A DNA stretch of 64,000 nucleotides, taken from positions 124,001-188,000 of the forward strand of contig NZ_BSTC01000009.1 of assembly GCF_030269305.1 (NCBI RefSeq), in the 5' to 3' direction. Position numbers and translations under genes: made by a program. Below are positions 1-9,375 of this stretch, piece by piece (within the stretch, counting starts at the first letter, position 1; each line of letters opens with the position of its first letter). Source of the DNA: Kineosporia sp. NBRC 101731 (lineage in GTDB: Bacteria; Actinomycetota; Actinomycetes; Actinomycetales; Kineosporiaceae). Below the pieces are notes generated by a model. That model did no database searches. It had not been told where the DNA came from and was given only the letters and a program-made list of their open reading frames with translations.

Positions 1-1
1 G

Positions 2-694
2 GCCCACGTCACCGTCACCGTGCAGTCGGTGAAGGAGCGCGAGCTGCCCGAGGCGGACGACGAGTTCGCGCAGATGGCCAGCGAGTTCGACACGCTGGAA
101 GAGCTGCGCGCCAGCCTCTCCGAGCAGGCCGAGCAGGAGGCCAAGTACCAGCAGGGCATCCAGGCCCGCGAGCGCCTCCTGGAGAAGCTCCTCGACGGCG
201 TCGAGATCCCCGTCCCCGACGGCGTGATCAAGGCTGAGGTCAAGCAGCACCTCGAGCAGGAGGGCAAGGCCGAGGACGACCCGCACGGCGAAGAGGTCGA
301 GGTCGAGGCCCGCAAGGCGTTCAAGGCACAGCTGCTGCTCGACGCGATCGCGGAGAAGGAAGAGGTTCAGGTCGGTCAGCAGGAGCTGATCGAGTACCTC
401 CTCGCGAGCGCCCAGCAGTACCGGATGGAGCCGAACGAGTTCATCCAGGCCGTCGACAAGGCCGGCCAGGTGCCGTCGATGGTGGCCGAGGTCGGCCGCC
501 GCAAGGCCCTCGCCCAGGTGCTCGAGCGCGCCCAGGTGAAGGACGAGTCGGGCAACGCGATCGACCTGACGGCTCTCTTCCCGGCCAGCGAGGCCGATGA
601 GGTCGAGGCCGAAGAGGTGGACGAGGTCGAGGAGACCGAGTCGACCGAGACGGCGAAGAAGTCGGACGACCCGGCTGCGCTGCCCACCCTCTGA
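2..694 (+). CDS. tig: Trigger factor, C-terminal part (5' end outside window)
   Basis: Ribosome-associated chaperone and peptidyl-prolyl isomerase that binds nascent chains at the exit tunnel. The open frame already runs at base 2 (reads AHVTVTVQSVKERELPE), so the start lies upstream of the window. What is visible is the end of the PPIase domain (the VKERELPELDDEFA-type segment is typical of the family) and the helical C-terminal chaperone domain, ending in a very acidic Glu/Asp/Val/Thr-rich tail. The tail is common in actinobacterial homologues. A strong hairpin follows, so it is transcribed separately from clpP1. The order tig-clpP1-clpP2-clpX is conserved in actinobacteria and supports the call. 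Confidence 0.95.
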   Translation, partial: AHVTVTVQSVKERELPEADDEFAQMASEFDTLEELRASLSEQAEQEAKYQQGIQARERLLEKLLDGVEIPVPDGVIKAEVKQHLEQEGKAEDDPHGEEVEVEARKAFKAQLLLDAIAEKEEVQVGQQELIEYLLASAQQYRMEPNEFIQAVDKAGQVPSMVAEVGRRKALAQVLERAQVKDESGNAIDLTALFPASEADEVEAEEVDEVEETESTETAKKSDDPAALPTL

Positions 695-706
695 TCGGAT
701 TTTCTG

Positions 707-750
707 GAACCGGCACCCCGCAGGCATTGAGCCCGGCAGGGTGCCGGTTC
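707..750 (+). terminator. Rho-independent-type terminator after tig
   Basis: A perfect 12-bp inverted repeat: GAACCGGCACCC at 707-718 pairs with GGGTGCCGGTTC at 739-750 across a 20-nt loop. It begins 13 nt after the tig stop codon. The downstream bases (TGCTTTCC) are only weakly T-rich, as is usual for actinobacterial terminators. Confidence 0.75.
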
Positions 751-921
751 TGCTTTCCGCGTACGAATCCCGGTGTTGTCCTCGGTGAATGCCGTGGGGA
801 CGACAGTGAAAGTCGGTTCGGATCCTGCCGATTGGACCGTCCGGCCCTTGCGCTGCCCCGCTGGTAACCCGCGTGTCGCCTGGTCAGAGGCCATATGGGT
901 CATGCCCAGGGGCCTCTGGTG

Positions 922-935
922 CGCTAACAGCGAAC
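922..935. promoter_or_regulatory. Putative ClgR operator upstream of clpP1P2
   Basis: CGCTAACAGCG at 922-932 followed by AAC fits the core and right flank of the published ClgR consensus (CGC-Y-N-A-N-R-GCG-W-W-S); the left flank does not match. ClgR is the actinobacterial activator of clpP operons. The site lies about 120 bp before the clpP1 start, in the 359-bp gap between tig and clpP1, which otherwise holds only the tig terminator and no gene that I can recognise. Assignment rests on motif and context only. Confidence 0.55.
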
Positions 936-1053
936 AACGGTCGGTAGGGGAGGATCACCGGGAGGCGCTCGCGTTAGGGTCAATGCACCGGGTGGCCCAC
1001 CCGGACGCCCCGGTAACCCGGGGTCAGGTGCCAACGTTTTGGGGAGCGACATC

Positions 1054-1713
1054 GTGAGCCACTTGATCGTTCCGGGGGACAACCCGCCGGTTACGAATTC
1101 GTTCGACCAGCCGGTGGCCCGCTCAGCGTCGCCCGGCATGGGCTATGACGACCACGTCTACAACCGTCTGCTCAAGGACCGCATCATTTTCCTCGGGTCC
1201 GAGGTGCGCGACGAGAACGCCAACGCGATCTGCGCGCAGATGCTGTTGCTGGCGGCGGAAGACCCCCACAAGGACATTTACCTCTACATCAACTCGCCCG
1301 GTGGTTCGGTGACCGCCGGCATGGCGATCTACGACACCATGCAGTACGTCTCCTGCGACGTGGCGACCATCGCGATGGGCCTGGCGGCCTCGATGGGCCA
1401 GTTCCTGCTGACGGCGGGGGCCAAGGGCAAGCGCTCCGCCACCCCGCACGCTCGCGTGATGATGCACCAGCCGCTGGGCGGTATCGGTGGTTCGGCCACG
1501 GACATCAAGATCCAGGCCGAGCAGATCCTGCACATCAAGAAGCAGATGGCCGAGCTGATCGCCGCGCAGACCGGTCAGACGGTCGAGACCATCACCAAGG
1601 ACTCCGACCGCGACCGCTGGTTCACCGCGCAGGAAGCCAAGGATTACGGCATCGTCGACCACGTGGTCAGCTCCGCGCGTGACGTCAGCGGTGGCGGCGG
1701 TACCGGCGCCTGA
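1054..1713 (+). CDS. clpP1: ATP-dependent Clp protease proteolytic subunit 1
   Basis: Serine peptidase ring subunit that, with ClpP2 and an AAA+ unfoldase (ClpX or ClpC), degrades unfolded or tagged cytosolic proteins. The protein has 219 residues from the GTG at 1054, chosen because GGGGAG (1041-1046) sits 7 nt before it; an in-frame TTG at 1039 is less likely. The catalytic triad is Ser113 in GLAASMGQ, His138 in MMHQPLGG and the Asp in the DRDRWF segment, with the usual YINSPGG substrate-groove motif. It is followed 117 bp later by clpP2. Paired clpP genes are characteristic of actinobacteria, where the active peptidase is a mixed ClpP1P2 tetradecamer. Confidence 0.96.
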   Translation: MSHLIVPGDNPPVTNSFDQPVARSASPGMGYDDHVYNRLLKDRIIFLGSEVRDENANAICAQMLLLAAEDPHKDIYLYINSPGGSVTAGMAIYDTMQYVSCDVATIAMGLAASMGQFLLTAGAKGKRSATPHARVMMHQPLGGIGGSATDIKIQAEQILHIKKQMAELIAAQTGQTVETITKDSDRDRWFTAQEAKDYGIVDHVVSSARDVSGGGGTGA

Positions 1714-1830
1714 GATCCGGGCAGCCCGCATGCAGCCAGTGCAGCTGGTGCAGCCACGTAGTCAGGCAGCCAGAACCGTCCCGACCGACATCGACCCTTG
1801 TCTTCCCGCAGCAAGTACAGGAGTGACCCG

Positions 1831-2541
1831 ATGAGCTACCCCGACCACCACGCAGGTCTGCACCTGCCGGGTTCCGGTCGCAGCGCCGGCCAGGTCGCCG
1901 CGCCCAGCAGCCGCTACGTGCTCCCGAACTTCGAGGAGCGCACGGCCTACGGCTTCAAGCGGATGGACCCGTACACGAAGCTGTTCGAGGACCGCATCAT
2001 CTTCCTCGGCGTGCAGGTGGACGACGCCTCGGCCGACGACGTGATGTCGCAGCTGATCGTGCTGGAGAGCCAGGACCCGGATCGTGACATCACCCTCTAC
2101 ATCAACAGCCCGGGTGGCTCGTTCACGGCTCTTACGGCAATCTACGACACCATGCAGTACGTGAAGCCGGAGATCCAGACCGTGTGCCTCGGCCAGGCCG
2201 CCTCGGCCGCCGCAGTGCTCCTCGCGGCCGGTACCAAGGGCAAGCGGCTGGCACTGCCGAACGCGCGGGTGCTGATCCACCAGCCCGCGATGTCCGGTGG
2301 CGACTACGGCCAGGCGTCGGACATCGAGATCCAGGCCAACGAGGTGCTGCGCATGCGCACCTGGCTGGAAGACACCATCGCACTGCACTCCAACAAGACG
2401 TCGGAGCAGGTGCAGAAAGACATCGAGCGGGACAAGATCCTGACCGCTCAGCAGGCCCTGGAATATGGGCTTATCGACCAGGTGCTCACGAGCCGTAAGG
2501 GCGCGCAGGTGTCCACGGCGCCTGCCCCGTCCGGCTCCTGA
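1831..2541 (+). CDS. clpP2: ATP-dependent Clp protease proteolytic subunit 2
   Basis: Second ClpP paralogue and partner of ClpP1 in the mixed-ring peptidase. The protein has 236 residues from ATG 1831, which has AGGAG (1819-1823) at 7 nt; an in-frame TTG at 1798 is rejected. Catalytic Ser125 in GQAASAAA, His150 in IHQPAMSGG and the Asp in the IERDKILTA segment are present. The N-terminal 35 residues are longer than in ClpP1 and rich in Gly/Ser/Ala, consistent with a processed propeptide. Same strand and probably the same transcript as clpP1; clpX follows after 119 bp. Confidence 0.96.
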   Translation: MSYPDHHAGLHLPGSGRSAGQVAAPSSRYVLPNFEERTAYGFKRMDPYTKLFEDRIIFLGVQVDDASADDVMSQLIVLESQDPDRDITLYINSPGGSFTALTAIYDTMQYVKPEIQTVCLGQAASAAAVLLAAGTKGKRLALPNARVLIHQPAMSGGDYGQASDIEIQANEVLRMRTWLEDTIALHSNKTSEQVQKDIERDKILTAQQALEYGLIDQVLTSRKGAQVSTAPAPSGS

Positions 2542-2660
2542 CACGCCGAACGAACAGGGGGTGCCGCTGACAGCGGCGTCCCAGTGGCGTTGAATGGTGC
2601 TGGGGCCGGTCGGATGCCGACGGGCGACCGCCAGCAAGCCCCCCGGAGGAAGGACTGCGC

Positions 2661-3941
2661 GTGGCACGCATCGGAGACGGTGGCGACCTGCTGAAGTGCT
2701 CTTTCTGTGGAAAGAGCCAGAAGCAGGTCAAGAAGCTCATCGCCGGGCCCGGCGTCTACATCTGCGACGAGTGCATCGACCTGTGCAACGAGATCATCGA
2801 GGAGGAGCTGGCCGAGGCCAGTGAACTCGGTCTGGTCGAGTTGCCGAAGCCGAAGGAGATCTTTGATTTCCTGGAGCAGTACGTGGTCGGGCAGACGCCG
2901 GCGAAGAAGTCGCTCGCGGTCGCGGTGTACAACCACTACAAGCGGATCCAGGCGGGCGAGCCCGGCCGGCGCGGCGACGAGCCGGTCGAGATCGCCAAGT
3001 CGAACATCCTCCTGATCGGCCCGACCGGCTGCGGCAAGACCTATCTGGCGCAGACGCTCGCCAAGATGCTCAACGTGCCGTTCGCCATCGCCGACGCGAC
3101 CGCCCTCACCGAGGCCGGTTACGTCGGTGAAGACGTCGAGAACATCCTCCTGAAGCTCATCCAGGCGGCTGACTACGACGTCAAGAAGGCCGAGACGGGG
3201 ATCATCTACATCGACGAGGTCGACAAGATCGCCCGGAAGTCGGAGAACCCGTCGATCACGCGGGACGTCTCCGGCGAGGGCGTTCAGCAGGCGCTGCTGA
3301 AGATCCTGGAAGGCACCACCGCGTCGGTGCCGCCGCAGGGTGGCCGTAAGCACCCGCACCAGGAGTTCATCCAGATCGACACCACCAACGTGCTCTTCAT
3401 CGTGGGTGGGGCCTTCGCCGGGCTGGACCAGATCATCCAGTCGCGGGTCGGTAAGCGGGGCATCGGGTTCGGAGCCCCGCTGCACGAGGCGAAGGCGAAC
3501 AACGACTCGTACGCCGACGTGATGCCGGAAGACCTGCTGAAGTTCGGGCTGATCCCGGAGTTCATCGGTCGTCTGCCGGTCATCACCACGGTCTCGAACC
3601 TCGACCGGGAGGCGCTCGTGCGCATCCTGACCCGGCCGAAGAATGCTCTGGTGAAGCAGTACCAGCGCATGTTCGAGATCGACGGGGTGGAGCTGGAGTT
3701 CACCGAAGACGCTCTCGACTCCATTGCCGACCAGGCCATTCTGCGGGGTACCGGGGCGCGAGGTTTGCGGGCCATCGTCGAAGAGGTTCTGCTGCCGGTG
3801 ATGTTCGACGTGCCGAGCCGCGACGACGTCGCCCGGTGTGTGGTCACCCGCGAGGTGGTGCTGGAGAACGTCATCCCGACGCTGGTGCCGCGCGAGGCAC
3901 CGGTGCGCAAACCGCGTGAGCGGCGCGACAAGTCGGCCTGA
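2661..3941 (+). CDS. clpX: ATP-dependent Clp protease ATP-binding subunit ClpX
   Basis: AAA+ unfoldase that recognises substrates and threads them into ClpP. The protein has 426 residues, a normal length. The N-terminal zinc-binding domain has Cys13, Cys16, Cys35 and Cys38 (CSFC...CDEC). Walker A is GPTGCGKT (120-127), Walker B is [10 protein letters not shown], the pore loop is GYVGEDVE and the RKH-region signature is RGIGFG. The GTG start at 2661 has a purine-rich RBS (GGAGGAAGGA, about 7 nt upstream). In Streptomyces and many relatives valS follows clpX; here a terminator and an M6 protease gene follow instead. Confidence 0.97.
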   Translation: MARIGDGGDLLKCSFCGKSQKQVKKLIAGPGVYICDECIDLCNEIIEEELAEASELGLVELPKPKEIFDFLEQYVVGQTPAKKSLAVAVYNHYKRIQAGEPGRRGDEPVEIAKSNILLIGPTGCGKTYLAQTLAKMLNVPFAIADATALTEAGYVGEDVENILLKLIQAADYDVKKAETGIIYIDEVDKIARKSENPSITRDVSGEGVQQALLKILEGTTASVPPQGGRKHPHQEFIQIDTTNVLFIVGGAFAGLDQIIQSRVGKRGIGFGAPLHEAKANNDSYADVMPEDLLKFGLIPEFIGRLPVITTVSNLDREALVRILTRPKNALVKQYQRMFEIDGVELEFTEDALDSIADQAILRGTGARGLRAIVEEVLLPVMFDVPSRDDVARCVVTREVVLENVIPTLVPREAPVRKPRERRDKSA

Positions 3942-3974
3942 CCAGGCAAGAGGTCAAGCAGAAGATCGAGTAAG

Positions 3975-4012
3975 CGGCCAGCCCCTCGTCACGAGGGGCC
4001 GGCCGCTTTTCG
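3975..4012 (+). terminator. Intrinsic terminator after clpX
   Basis: A 15-bp stem with a single mismatch: 3975-3989 pairs with 3993-4007 around a TCA loop, followed directly by CTTTTC. It starts 33 nt after the clpX stop codon and ends the clpP1-clpP2-clpX unit. Confidence 0.88.
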
Positions 4013-4130
4013 TTGCGCCCGCAGAAGTCGGCAAAAGGTTGCCCGCGGGAACCACATATGGCAAATGTCTCGCAGCGGCCGGTGAGCTGGGCGTTTTCAT
4101 GGCGAAACACATATGTCATCAATGCGTAGC

Positions 4131-4189
4131 TTGCCCGCTTCGCCCGAGCCTTTAGGTTTCCTGTCAATCCCGCGGCGTTCGACCGCGGG
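4131..4189 (+). promoter_or_regulatory. Predicted promoter and 5'-UTR hairpin of first M6 protease gene
   Basis: TTGCCC (4131-4136), a 16-bp spacer and TAGGTT (4153-4158) resemble a vegetative promoter. A GC-rich hairpin in the leader follows (CCCGCGG 4169-4175 with CCGCGGG 4183-4189), ending 21 nt before the start codon. Upstream, the palindrome-containing octamer CACATATG occurs twice (4053-4060 and 4108-4115), 55 bp apart. The TTAGGTTTC element plus leader hairpin recurs in front of the third protease gene at 9314-9356, which supports shared regulation. Confidence 0.45.
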
Positions 4190-4210
4190 CCTGAAGGTCC
4201 GGAGGACTGA

Positions 4211-6547
4211 GTGCGAAAAGCCTTGGTGGGTCTGGCGACCCTGTCGCTGACAGCGGGAGCCGGGCTCCTGCTACCCATGACAGCGACCGCGGCGCCCACA
4301 ACGAGCAGTACCGGAGTGGTCGAGAACGCCGGATCGGACGACCTGGCCAGCCCGATCGAGACCAAGGCGCGGGCTCTGCGACAGGAGGCGCTCACCGACG
4401 TCCTCAATGGTGACGCGGTGGTTCAGAAGCGCAACGGCAGCGAGGTGGTGAAGCTGACCGGCCGGGCGGGCACGGCGGATGACGCCTACGTCGAGCTCAG
4501 CCGGGAGCGGACCGACCGGATCTTCGTGGTGCTGGCCGAGTTCGGAAACCAGCGGCACCCGAGTTACCCCGACCAGGACACCGACCCGGACACCGCCGGG
4601 CCGACGACCTTCGAGGGTCCGCTGCACAACGCGATCCCGGAGCCGGCCCAGGACGACAACTCCACCGTCTGGCAGTCCGACTACGACCAGAAGCATTATC
4701 AGGACCTGTACTTCGGCGAGGGCGACTCACTGAAGACGTACTACGAGACGCAGAGCTCGGGCCGGTACAGCGTCGAGGGGGCCGTCACCGACTGGGTGAA
4801 GGTGCCGTACAACGAGGCCCGCTACGGCCGCTCGGGCGGCTACCCGTGCTCGGGCAACGTGTGCAGCAACAGCGGCGTGCTGATCGGTGACGCTCTCCAG
4901 GCCTGGATCGCCGACCAGAAGGCTCAGGGGGTCAGCGACTCCGCGATCAAGGACGAGGTTGCCAGTTTCGATCAGTGGGACCGGTACGACTTCGACGGCG
5001 ACGGGGACTTCAACGAGTCGGACGGCTACATCGACCACTTCCAGATCGTTCACGCGGGCGGTGACGAGGCCGACGGTGACCCGCAGCAGGGAGAGGACGC
5101 GATCTGGAGCCACCGCTCGTACGTGAACTCGGCTCAGGCGGGCCAGACCGGCCCGGCGGACAACAAGCTCGGCGGTACCCAGGTCGGCAGCACCGGTCTG
5201 TGGGTGGGTGACTACACGATGCAGCCCGAGAACGGTGGCCTGAGCGTGTTCGCCCACGAGTACGGCCACGACCTGGGCCTGCCGGACGACTACGACATCG
5301 CCGGTGGCGTGGGCAACGCGGTGGAGTACTGGTCGCTGATGGGCCAGAGCCGTCTGAACGCCGAGGGCGAGGCGCTCGGCACGCGCCCGGGCGACATCGG
5401 TGCCTGGCAGAAGCTGCAGCTGGGCTGGCTGGACTACAAGACCGTGACCGGCAGCGGGGTGGACACCACCATCGACCTGGGCCCGGAGGAGTACAACACC
5501 AGCAAGCCGCAGGCCGCGGTCGTGGTGCTGCCGAAGAAGCAGGTCACCGACGAGCTCGTGCAGCCGCAGGCGGGGCAGTACGAGTGGTGGAGCGGTTCGG
5601 GCAACGGGCAGACCTACACGCTGTCGCGGGACGTCGAACTGCCGGCCGGATCGCCGGAGCTCACTTTCCAGGCCAGCTGGAACATCGAGGACTGCGGTCC
5701 GGACGCCTGTGACTACGCCTACGTCGAGGTCGACGACGGCAGTGGGTGGAAGGCCGTTCCCGGCTCGATCACCACGGCCGACGAGGGCAACGCCATCGAC
5801 GGTGTCAGCGACGGCTGGACCCCGGCCACCTTCGACCTGTCCGCCTACGCCGGGACGACGGTGGGCCTGCGGTTCCGCTACGTCACCGACCCGGCGGTGG
5901 AGGGCCAGGACCCGGCTGCACCGGCGGGTCTCTTCCTCGACGACATCGCCATCGGCGGGGTGTTCGAGGACGGGGCGGAGACGCTCGACAGCGCCTGGAC
6001 CGCGAGTGGTTTCACCCGTACCAGCGGCACCGTGACCACCGAGTTCGACAACTACTACATCGCCGGTCACCGCTCGTACGTGAGTTACGACCAGTACCTG
6101 AAGACGGGCCCCTACAACTTCAGCAAGCTCGCCACCAACCCCGACTACGTGGAGCACTACCCGTACCAGGTGGGGCTGCTGGTCTCCTACTGGGACACCT
6201 CGTACTCGAACAACAACGTCAGCCAGCACCCGGGCGGGGGCCGCAACCTCTACGTCGACGCGCATCCCGCGACGCTCTACCAGAGCAACGGCACCCCGTT
6301 CCGCACCCGCGTCCAGATGTATGACGCGCCGTTCGGCCTGGAGAAGACCGACAGCATCACCCTGCACAACAACGACGTGAAGACGAAGATCAAGAAGCTC
6401 GCGGGCAACCCGGTCTTCGACGACACCCAGAACTACTTCGACCCGGTGCAGCTCGACCACGGCGTCACGGTGCGCGACGCCGGGGTGCGGATCGAGGTGC
6501 TGAAGCAGAAGAAGGACGCGATGACGATCCAGGTCACCACGGACTGA
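4211..6547 (+). CDS. Secreted M6 family zinc metalloprotease (immune inhibitor A-like), copy 1
   Basis: Predicted extracellular endopeptidase. The 778-residue protein starts at GTG 4211, 5 nt after GGAGGA (4201-4206). A Sec signal peptide covers residues 1-27 (positive VRK, hydrophobic core, ATA-A cleavage region), followed by a propeptide-like segment to about residue 90. The zinc site is HEYGHDLGLPDD with His349, Glu350 and His353; the HExxHxxGxxD form is characteristic of M6. The aromatic/Asp-rich segment DFDGDGDFNESDGYIDHF upstream looks calcium-binding. The C-terminal half carries a concanavalin/MAM-like beta domain (DDGSGWK, SAYAGTTVGLRFRY). It is the first of three tandem paralogues that align over nearly their whole length. 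Function beyond proteolysis is not determinable. Confidence 0.9.
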   Translation: MRKALVGLATLSLTAGAGLLLPMTATAAPTTSSTGVVENAGSDDLASPIETKARALRQEALTDVLNGDAVVQKRNGSEVVKLTGRAGTADDAYVELSRERTDRIFVVLAEFGNQRHPSYPDQDTDPDTAGPTTFEGPLHNAIPEPAQDDNSTVWQSDYDQKHYQDLYFGEGDSLKTYYETQSSGRYSVEGAVTDWVKVPYNEARYGRSGGYPCSGNVCSNSGVLIGDALQAWIADQKAQGVSDSAIKDEVASFDQWDRYDFDGDGDFNESDGYIDHFQIVHAGGDEADGDPQQGEDAIWSHRSYVNSAQAGQTGPADNKLGGTQVGSTGLWVGDYTMQPENGGLSVFAHEYGHDLGLPDDYDIAGGVGNAVEYWSLMGQSRLNAEGEALGTRPGDIGAWQKLQLGWLDYKTVTGSGVDTTIDLGPEEYNTSKPQAAVVVLPKKQVTDELVQPQAGQYEWWSGSGNGQTYTLSRDVELPAGSPELTFQASWNIEDCGPDACDYAYVEVDDGSGWKAVPGSITTADEGNAIDGVSDGWTPATFDLSAYAGTTVGLRFRYVTDPAVEGQDPAAPAGLFLDDIAIGGVFEDGAETLDSAWTASGFTRTSGTVTTEFDNYYIAGHRSYVSYDQYLKTGPYNFSKLATNPDYVEHYPYQVGLLVSYWDTSYSNNNVSQHPGGGRNLYVDAHPATLYQSNGTPFRTRVQMYDAPFGLEKTDSITLHNNDVKTKIKKLAGNPVFDDTQNYFDPVQLDHGVTVRDAGVRIEVLKQKKDAMTIQVTTD

Positions 6548-6554
6548 CTCGTCC

Positions 6555-6599
6555 CGATGACCGGTCCGCACCGCCGAAACGGTGCCGGGCCGGTCATCG
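6555..6599 (+). terminator. Nested hairpin after M6 copy 1
   Basis: A perfect 10-bp outer stem (6555-6564 with 6590-6599) encloses a 6-bp inner stem (GCACCG 6568-6573 with CGGTGC 6580-6585). It starts 8 nt after the stop codon and has no clear T run. Confidence 0.6.
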
Positions 6600-6749
6600 G
6601 TCGTTTGCCCGGCGACCGGTGGCGGGTGAACGTATCAATGCGCGGTTCCCGGCGGCCGGAGGACGTGGTGGTCGGGCATGATCGCCCGGGCGCCTTGCGT
6701 ACTTTGGGGACGAGGCGCTCACGGGGTACGCGTACGGGGGACCGAATAC

Positions 6750-9152
6750 ATGCGAAAAGTCCTGATGGGTCTGGCGACCCTCTCGATCACCGGTTGCGTC
6801 GCGCTGGCTCTGCCAGGTGCGGCCGCCGCCCAGCCGCAACCGGGCATCCACGCCGCGGCACCGGTGGACGGCGCGTTCGGCGCCGTCTCTTCCGAGGACG
6901 ACCTGAGCAGCCCGATGCAGGACAAGGCTCGCGCCCTGCGGCAGAGGGCGCTCACCGAGGTCCTGAACGGCCAGGCCGAGGTGGAGGACCGGAACGGCAG
7001 CACGGTGGTGAAGCTGGCGGATTCCGCCGGCACCAGCGACAGGATCAGTGGAAAAGTCAGTTCCAAGGACGAGGACGACGGCACCTACGTCGAGCTCGCC
7101 CGTCAGCAGACCGACCGGATCTTCGTGGTGCTGGCCGAGTTCGGTGACCAGCGGCACCCGAATTATCCCGACCAGGACACCGACCCGGACACGCCCGGGC
7201 CGGCGGTGTTCCCGGGACCGCAGCACAACAAGATCCCGGAGCCGGGGGCGGACGACAACTCGACCGTCTGGCAGCCCGACTACGACCAGAAGCACTACCA
7301 GGATCTGTACTTCGGCGACGGTGAGGGGACCGAGTCGCTGAAGACCTATTACGAGACGCAGAGCTCGGGCCGGTACAGCGTCGACGGCCGGGTCACCGAC
7401 TGGGTGAAGGTGCCGTACAACGAGGCCCGGTACGGCCGTTCCAACGGCTACCCGTGCTCCGGCAACGTGTGCAGCAACACCTGGCTGCTGCTGTCCGACG
7501 CCCTGAAGTCCTGGGTGGACGAGCAGAAGGCCGCCGGGCGCACCGATGCCCAGATCAAGCAGGACGTGGCCGGGTTCGACCAGTGGGACCGCTACGACCA
7601 TGACGGTGACGGCGACTTCAACGAGCCGGACGGCTACATCGACCACTTCCAGATCGTGCACGCCGGCGGCGACCAGGCCGACGGCGACCCGCAGCAGGGA
7701 GAGGACGCGATCTGGAGCCACCGCTGGTACACGAACTACAACCTGGCCGGTCTCACCGGACCTGCGCAGAACCCGCTCGGCGGCACGCAGATCGGTGACA
7801 CCGGGATCTGGGTGGGTGACTACACGATGCAGCCGGAGAACGGTGGCCTGAGCGTGTTCGCCCACGAGTACGGCCATGATCTGGGCCTGCCGGACGACTA
7901 CGACACCGCCGGGGGTCAGGGCAATGCCGTGGAGTGGTGGTCGCTCATGGCGCAGAGCCGGCTCGGGGCGGCGGGCGAGGCCCTCGGCGAGCGGCCGGGC
8001 GACCTGGGCGCCTGGAACAAGCTCATGCTCGGCTGGCTGGACTACGAGGTCGTGACGATGGGCCGCAAGAGCCGCATCGTCGAGCTCGGGCCGGAGGAGT
8101 ACAACACCGCCCGCACCCAGGCGGCGATCGTCGCCCTGCCGTTGAAGCAGGTCACCACCGACCTGGTGAAGCCGAAGAGCGGCTCGTACGAATGGTGGAG
8201 CGGCAGCGGTGACGCGATCACGAACACCCTGGCCCGCCTGGTCACCGTGCCTGCGGGCAAACCGCAGCTCACGTTCCAGGCCAGCTGGAACATCGAGGAC
8301 TGCGACGACGACCCGTGCGACTACGCCTACGTCGAGGTGAGCGACGGCAAGGGCTGGAAGGCCCTGCCCGGCTCGATCACGAAGGCCGCCGAGGGCAACG
8401 CCATCGACGGTGTCAGCAAGGGCTGGCAGCCGGCCACGTTCGACCTGAGTGCCTACGCCGGCAAGAACGTGGCCCTGCGGTTCCGGTACTCGACCGACGG
8501 CGCCGTGGCCGGTACCGACCCGCAGGCCCCGGCCGGGCTCTTCCTCGACGACATCGCGATCGGCAAGGTCCTCGAGGACGGTGCGGAGACCGGCGACAAC
8601 GGCTGGGTGGCCTACGGTTTCCAGCGCACGACGGGTACGGAGACCCGGGCGTACGACAACTACTACATCGCCGGCTACCGCTCGTACGTGAGTTACGACC
8701 GCTACCTGAAAACCGGCCCGTACAACTTCGGCCGGCAGAGCGAGCAGCCCGACACGGTGGAGCACTTCTCATATCAGGAAGGGCTTCTCGTTTCCTACTG
8801 GGACACCTCGCAGACCGACAACAACGTCAGTCAGCACCCGGGGGAAGGGCTGAACCTGAACGTCGACGCCCATCCGGAGACGCTCTACCGCAGTGACGGA
8901 AAACCCTTCCGCACTCGGATCCAGATCTACGACGCACCCTTCAGCCTCAAGAAGACGGACGGCATCGGCCTGCACGTCGAGGGCGAGAAGACCAAGATCG
9001 GGAAGAAGGCGGGCAACCCGGTTTTCGATGACACCAAGAACTACTTCGACCCGGTTCAACTCGACCATGGTGTGAAGGTGCGGGGCGCGGGGGTGAAGAT
9101 CGAGGTCGTGAAGCAGAAGAAGACCGCGATGACCATCAAAGTCACCTCCTGA
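6750..9152 (+). CDS. Secreted M6 family zinc metalloprotease (immune inhibitor A-like), copy 2
   Basis: Second tandem paralogue, 800 residues from ATG 6750. This start gives MRKVLMGLATLS, matching the starts of copies 1 and 3, so the in-frame upstream codon at 6678 is rejected. The signal peptide ends near the AAAA segment around residue 27. The hydrophobic core contains I-T-G-C, which resembles a lipobox, but it sits inside the core and is followed by more hydrophobic residues, so ordinary Sec cleavage is more likely. The zinc site is His372, Glu373 and His376 in HEYGHDLGLPDDYD. The propeptide is about 20 residues longer than in copy 1. The same calcium-like DHDGDGDFNEPDGY loop and C-terminal beta domain are present. 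Confidence 0.9.
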   Translation: MRKVLMGLATLSITGCVALALPGAAAAQPQPGIHAAAPVDGAFGAVSSEDDLSSPMQDKARALRQRALTEVLNGQAEVEDRNGSTVVKLADSAGTSDRISGKVSSKDEDDGTYVELARQQTDRIFVVLAEFGDQRHPNYPDQDTDPDTPGPAVFPGPQHNKIPEPGADDNSTVWQPDYDQKHYQDLYFGDGEGTESLKTYYETQSSGRYSVDGRVTDWVKVPYNEARYGRSNGYPCSGNVCSNTWLLLSDALKSWVDEQKAAGRTDAQIKQDVAGFDQWDRYDHDGDGDFNEPDGYIDHFQIVHAGGDQADGDPQQGEDAIWSHRWYTNYNLAGLTGPAQNPLGGTQIGDTGIWVGDYTMQPENGGLSVFAHEYGHDLGLPDDYDTAGGQGNAVEWWSLMAQSRLGAAGEALGERPGDLGAWNKLMLGWLDYEVVTMGRKSRIVELGPEEYNTARTQAAIVALPLKQVTTDLVKPKSGSYEWWSGSGDAITNTLARLVTVPAGKPQLTFQASWNIEDCDDDPCDYAYVEVSDGKGWKALPGSITKAAEGNAIDGVSKGWQPATFDLSAYAGKNVALRFRYSTDGAVAGTDPQAPAGLFLDDIAIGKVLEDGAETGDNGWVAYGFQRTTGTETRAYDNYYIAGYRSYVSYDRYLKTGPYNFGRQSEQPDTVEHFSYQEGLLVSYWDTSQTDNNVSQHPGEGLNLNVDAHPETLYRSDGKPFRTRIQIYDAPFSLKKTDGIGLHVEGEKTKIGKKAGNPVFDDTKNYFDPVQLDHGVKVRGAGVKIEVVKQKKTAMTIKVTS

Positions 9153-9194
9153 ACGAGATCTTTCGTAACACCAGAAGCAATGGCAACACTGGCA

Positions 9195-9225
9195 ACGGCC
9201 CGGCATCGCACAGATGCCGGGCCGT
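9195..9225 (+). terminator. Terminator after M6 copy 2
   Basis: A perfect 13-bp stem, 9195-9207 with 9213-9225, around the 5-nt loop GCACA, located 43 nt after the stop codon. Only a weak T content follows (GTGCGTTGC). Confidence 0.78.
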
Positions 9226-9291
9226 GTGCGTTGCCCCGGACGTCGGACATCAAACCTCGGGACGCCGTCATGACAAATCGTCCAAAGGGCC

Positions 9292-9356
9292 TTAACGCGG
9301 ACACGGAATTCGCTTAGGTTTCTCCCAGAGTGCGGCGGCAACCTGTACCGCCGCAC
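9292..9356 (+). promoter_or_regulatory. Predicted promoter and 5'-UTR hairpin of third M6 protease gene
   Basis: TTAACG (9292-9297), a 17-bp spacer and TAGGTT (9315-9320) form a promoter-like pair. A 9-bp leader hairpin follows (GTGCGGCGG 9330-9338 with CCGCCGCAC 9348-9356), ending 19 nt before the start codon. The TTAGGTTTC core, the hairpin and its distance to the start all parallel the region before copy 1. Confidence 0.45.
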
Positions 9357-9375
9357 CGCGGACTGGGAGGTCTGT

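Noticed and set aside
6750-6830. Lipoprotein signal in M6 copy 2 (I-T-G-C)
   Set aside because: The Cys sits in mid-core with a further hydrophobic stretch and AAAA cleavage site after it; copies 1 and 3 have no Cys there.
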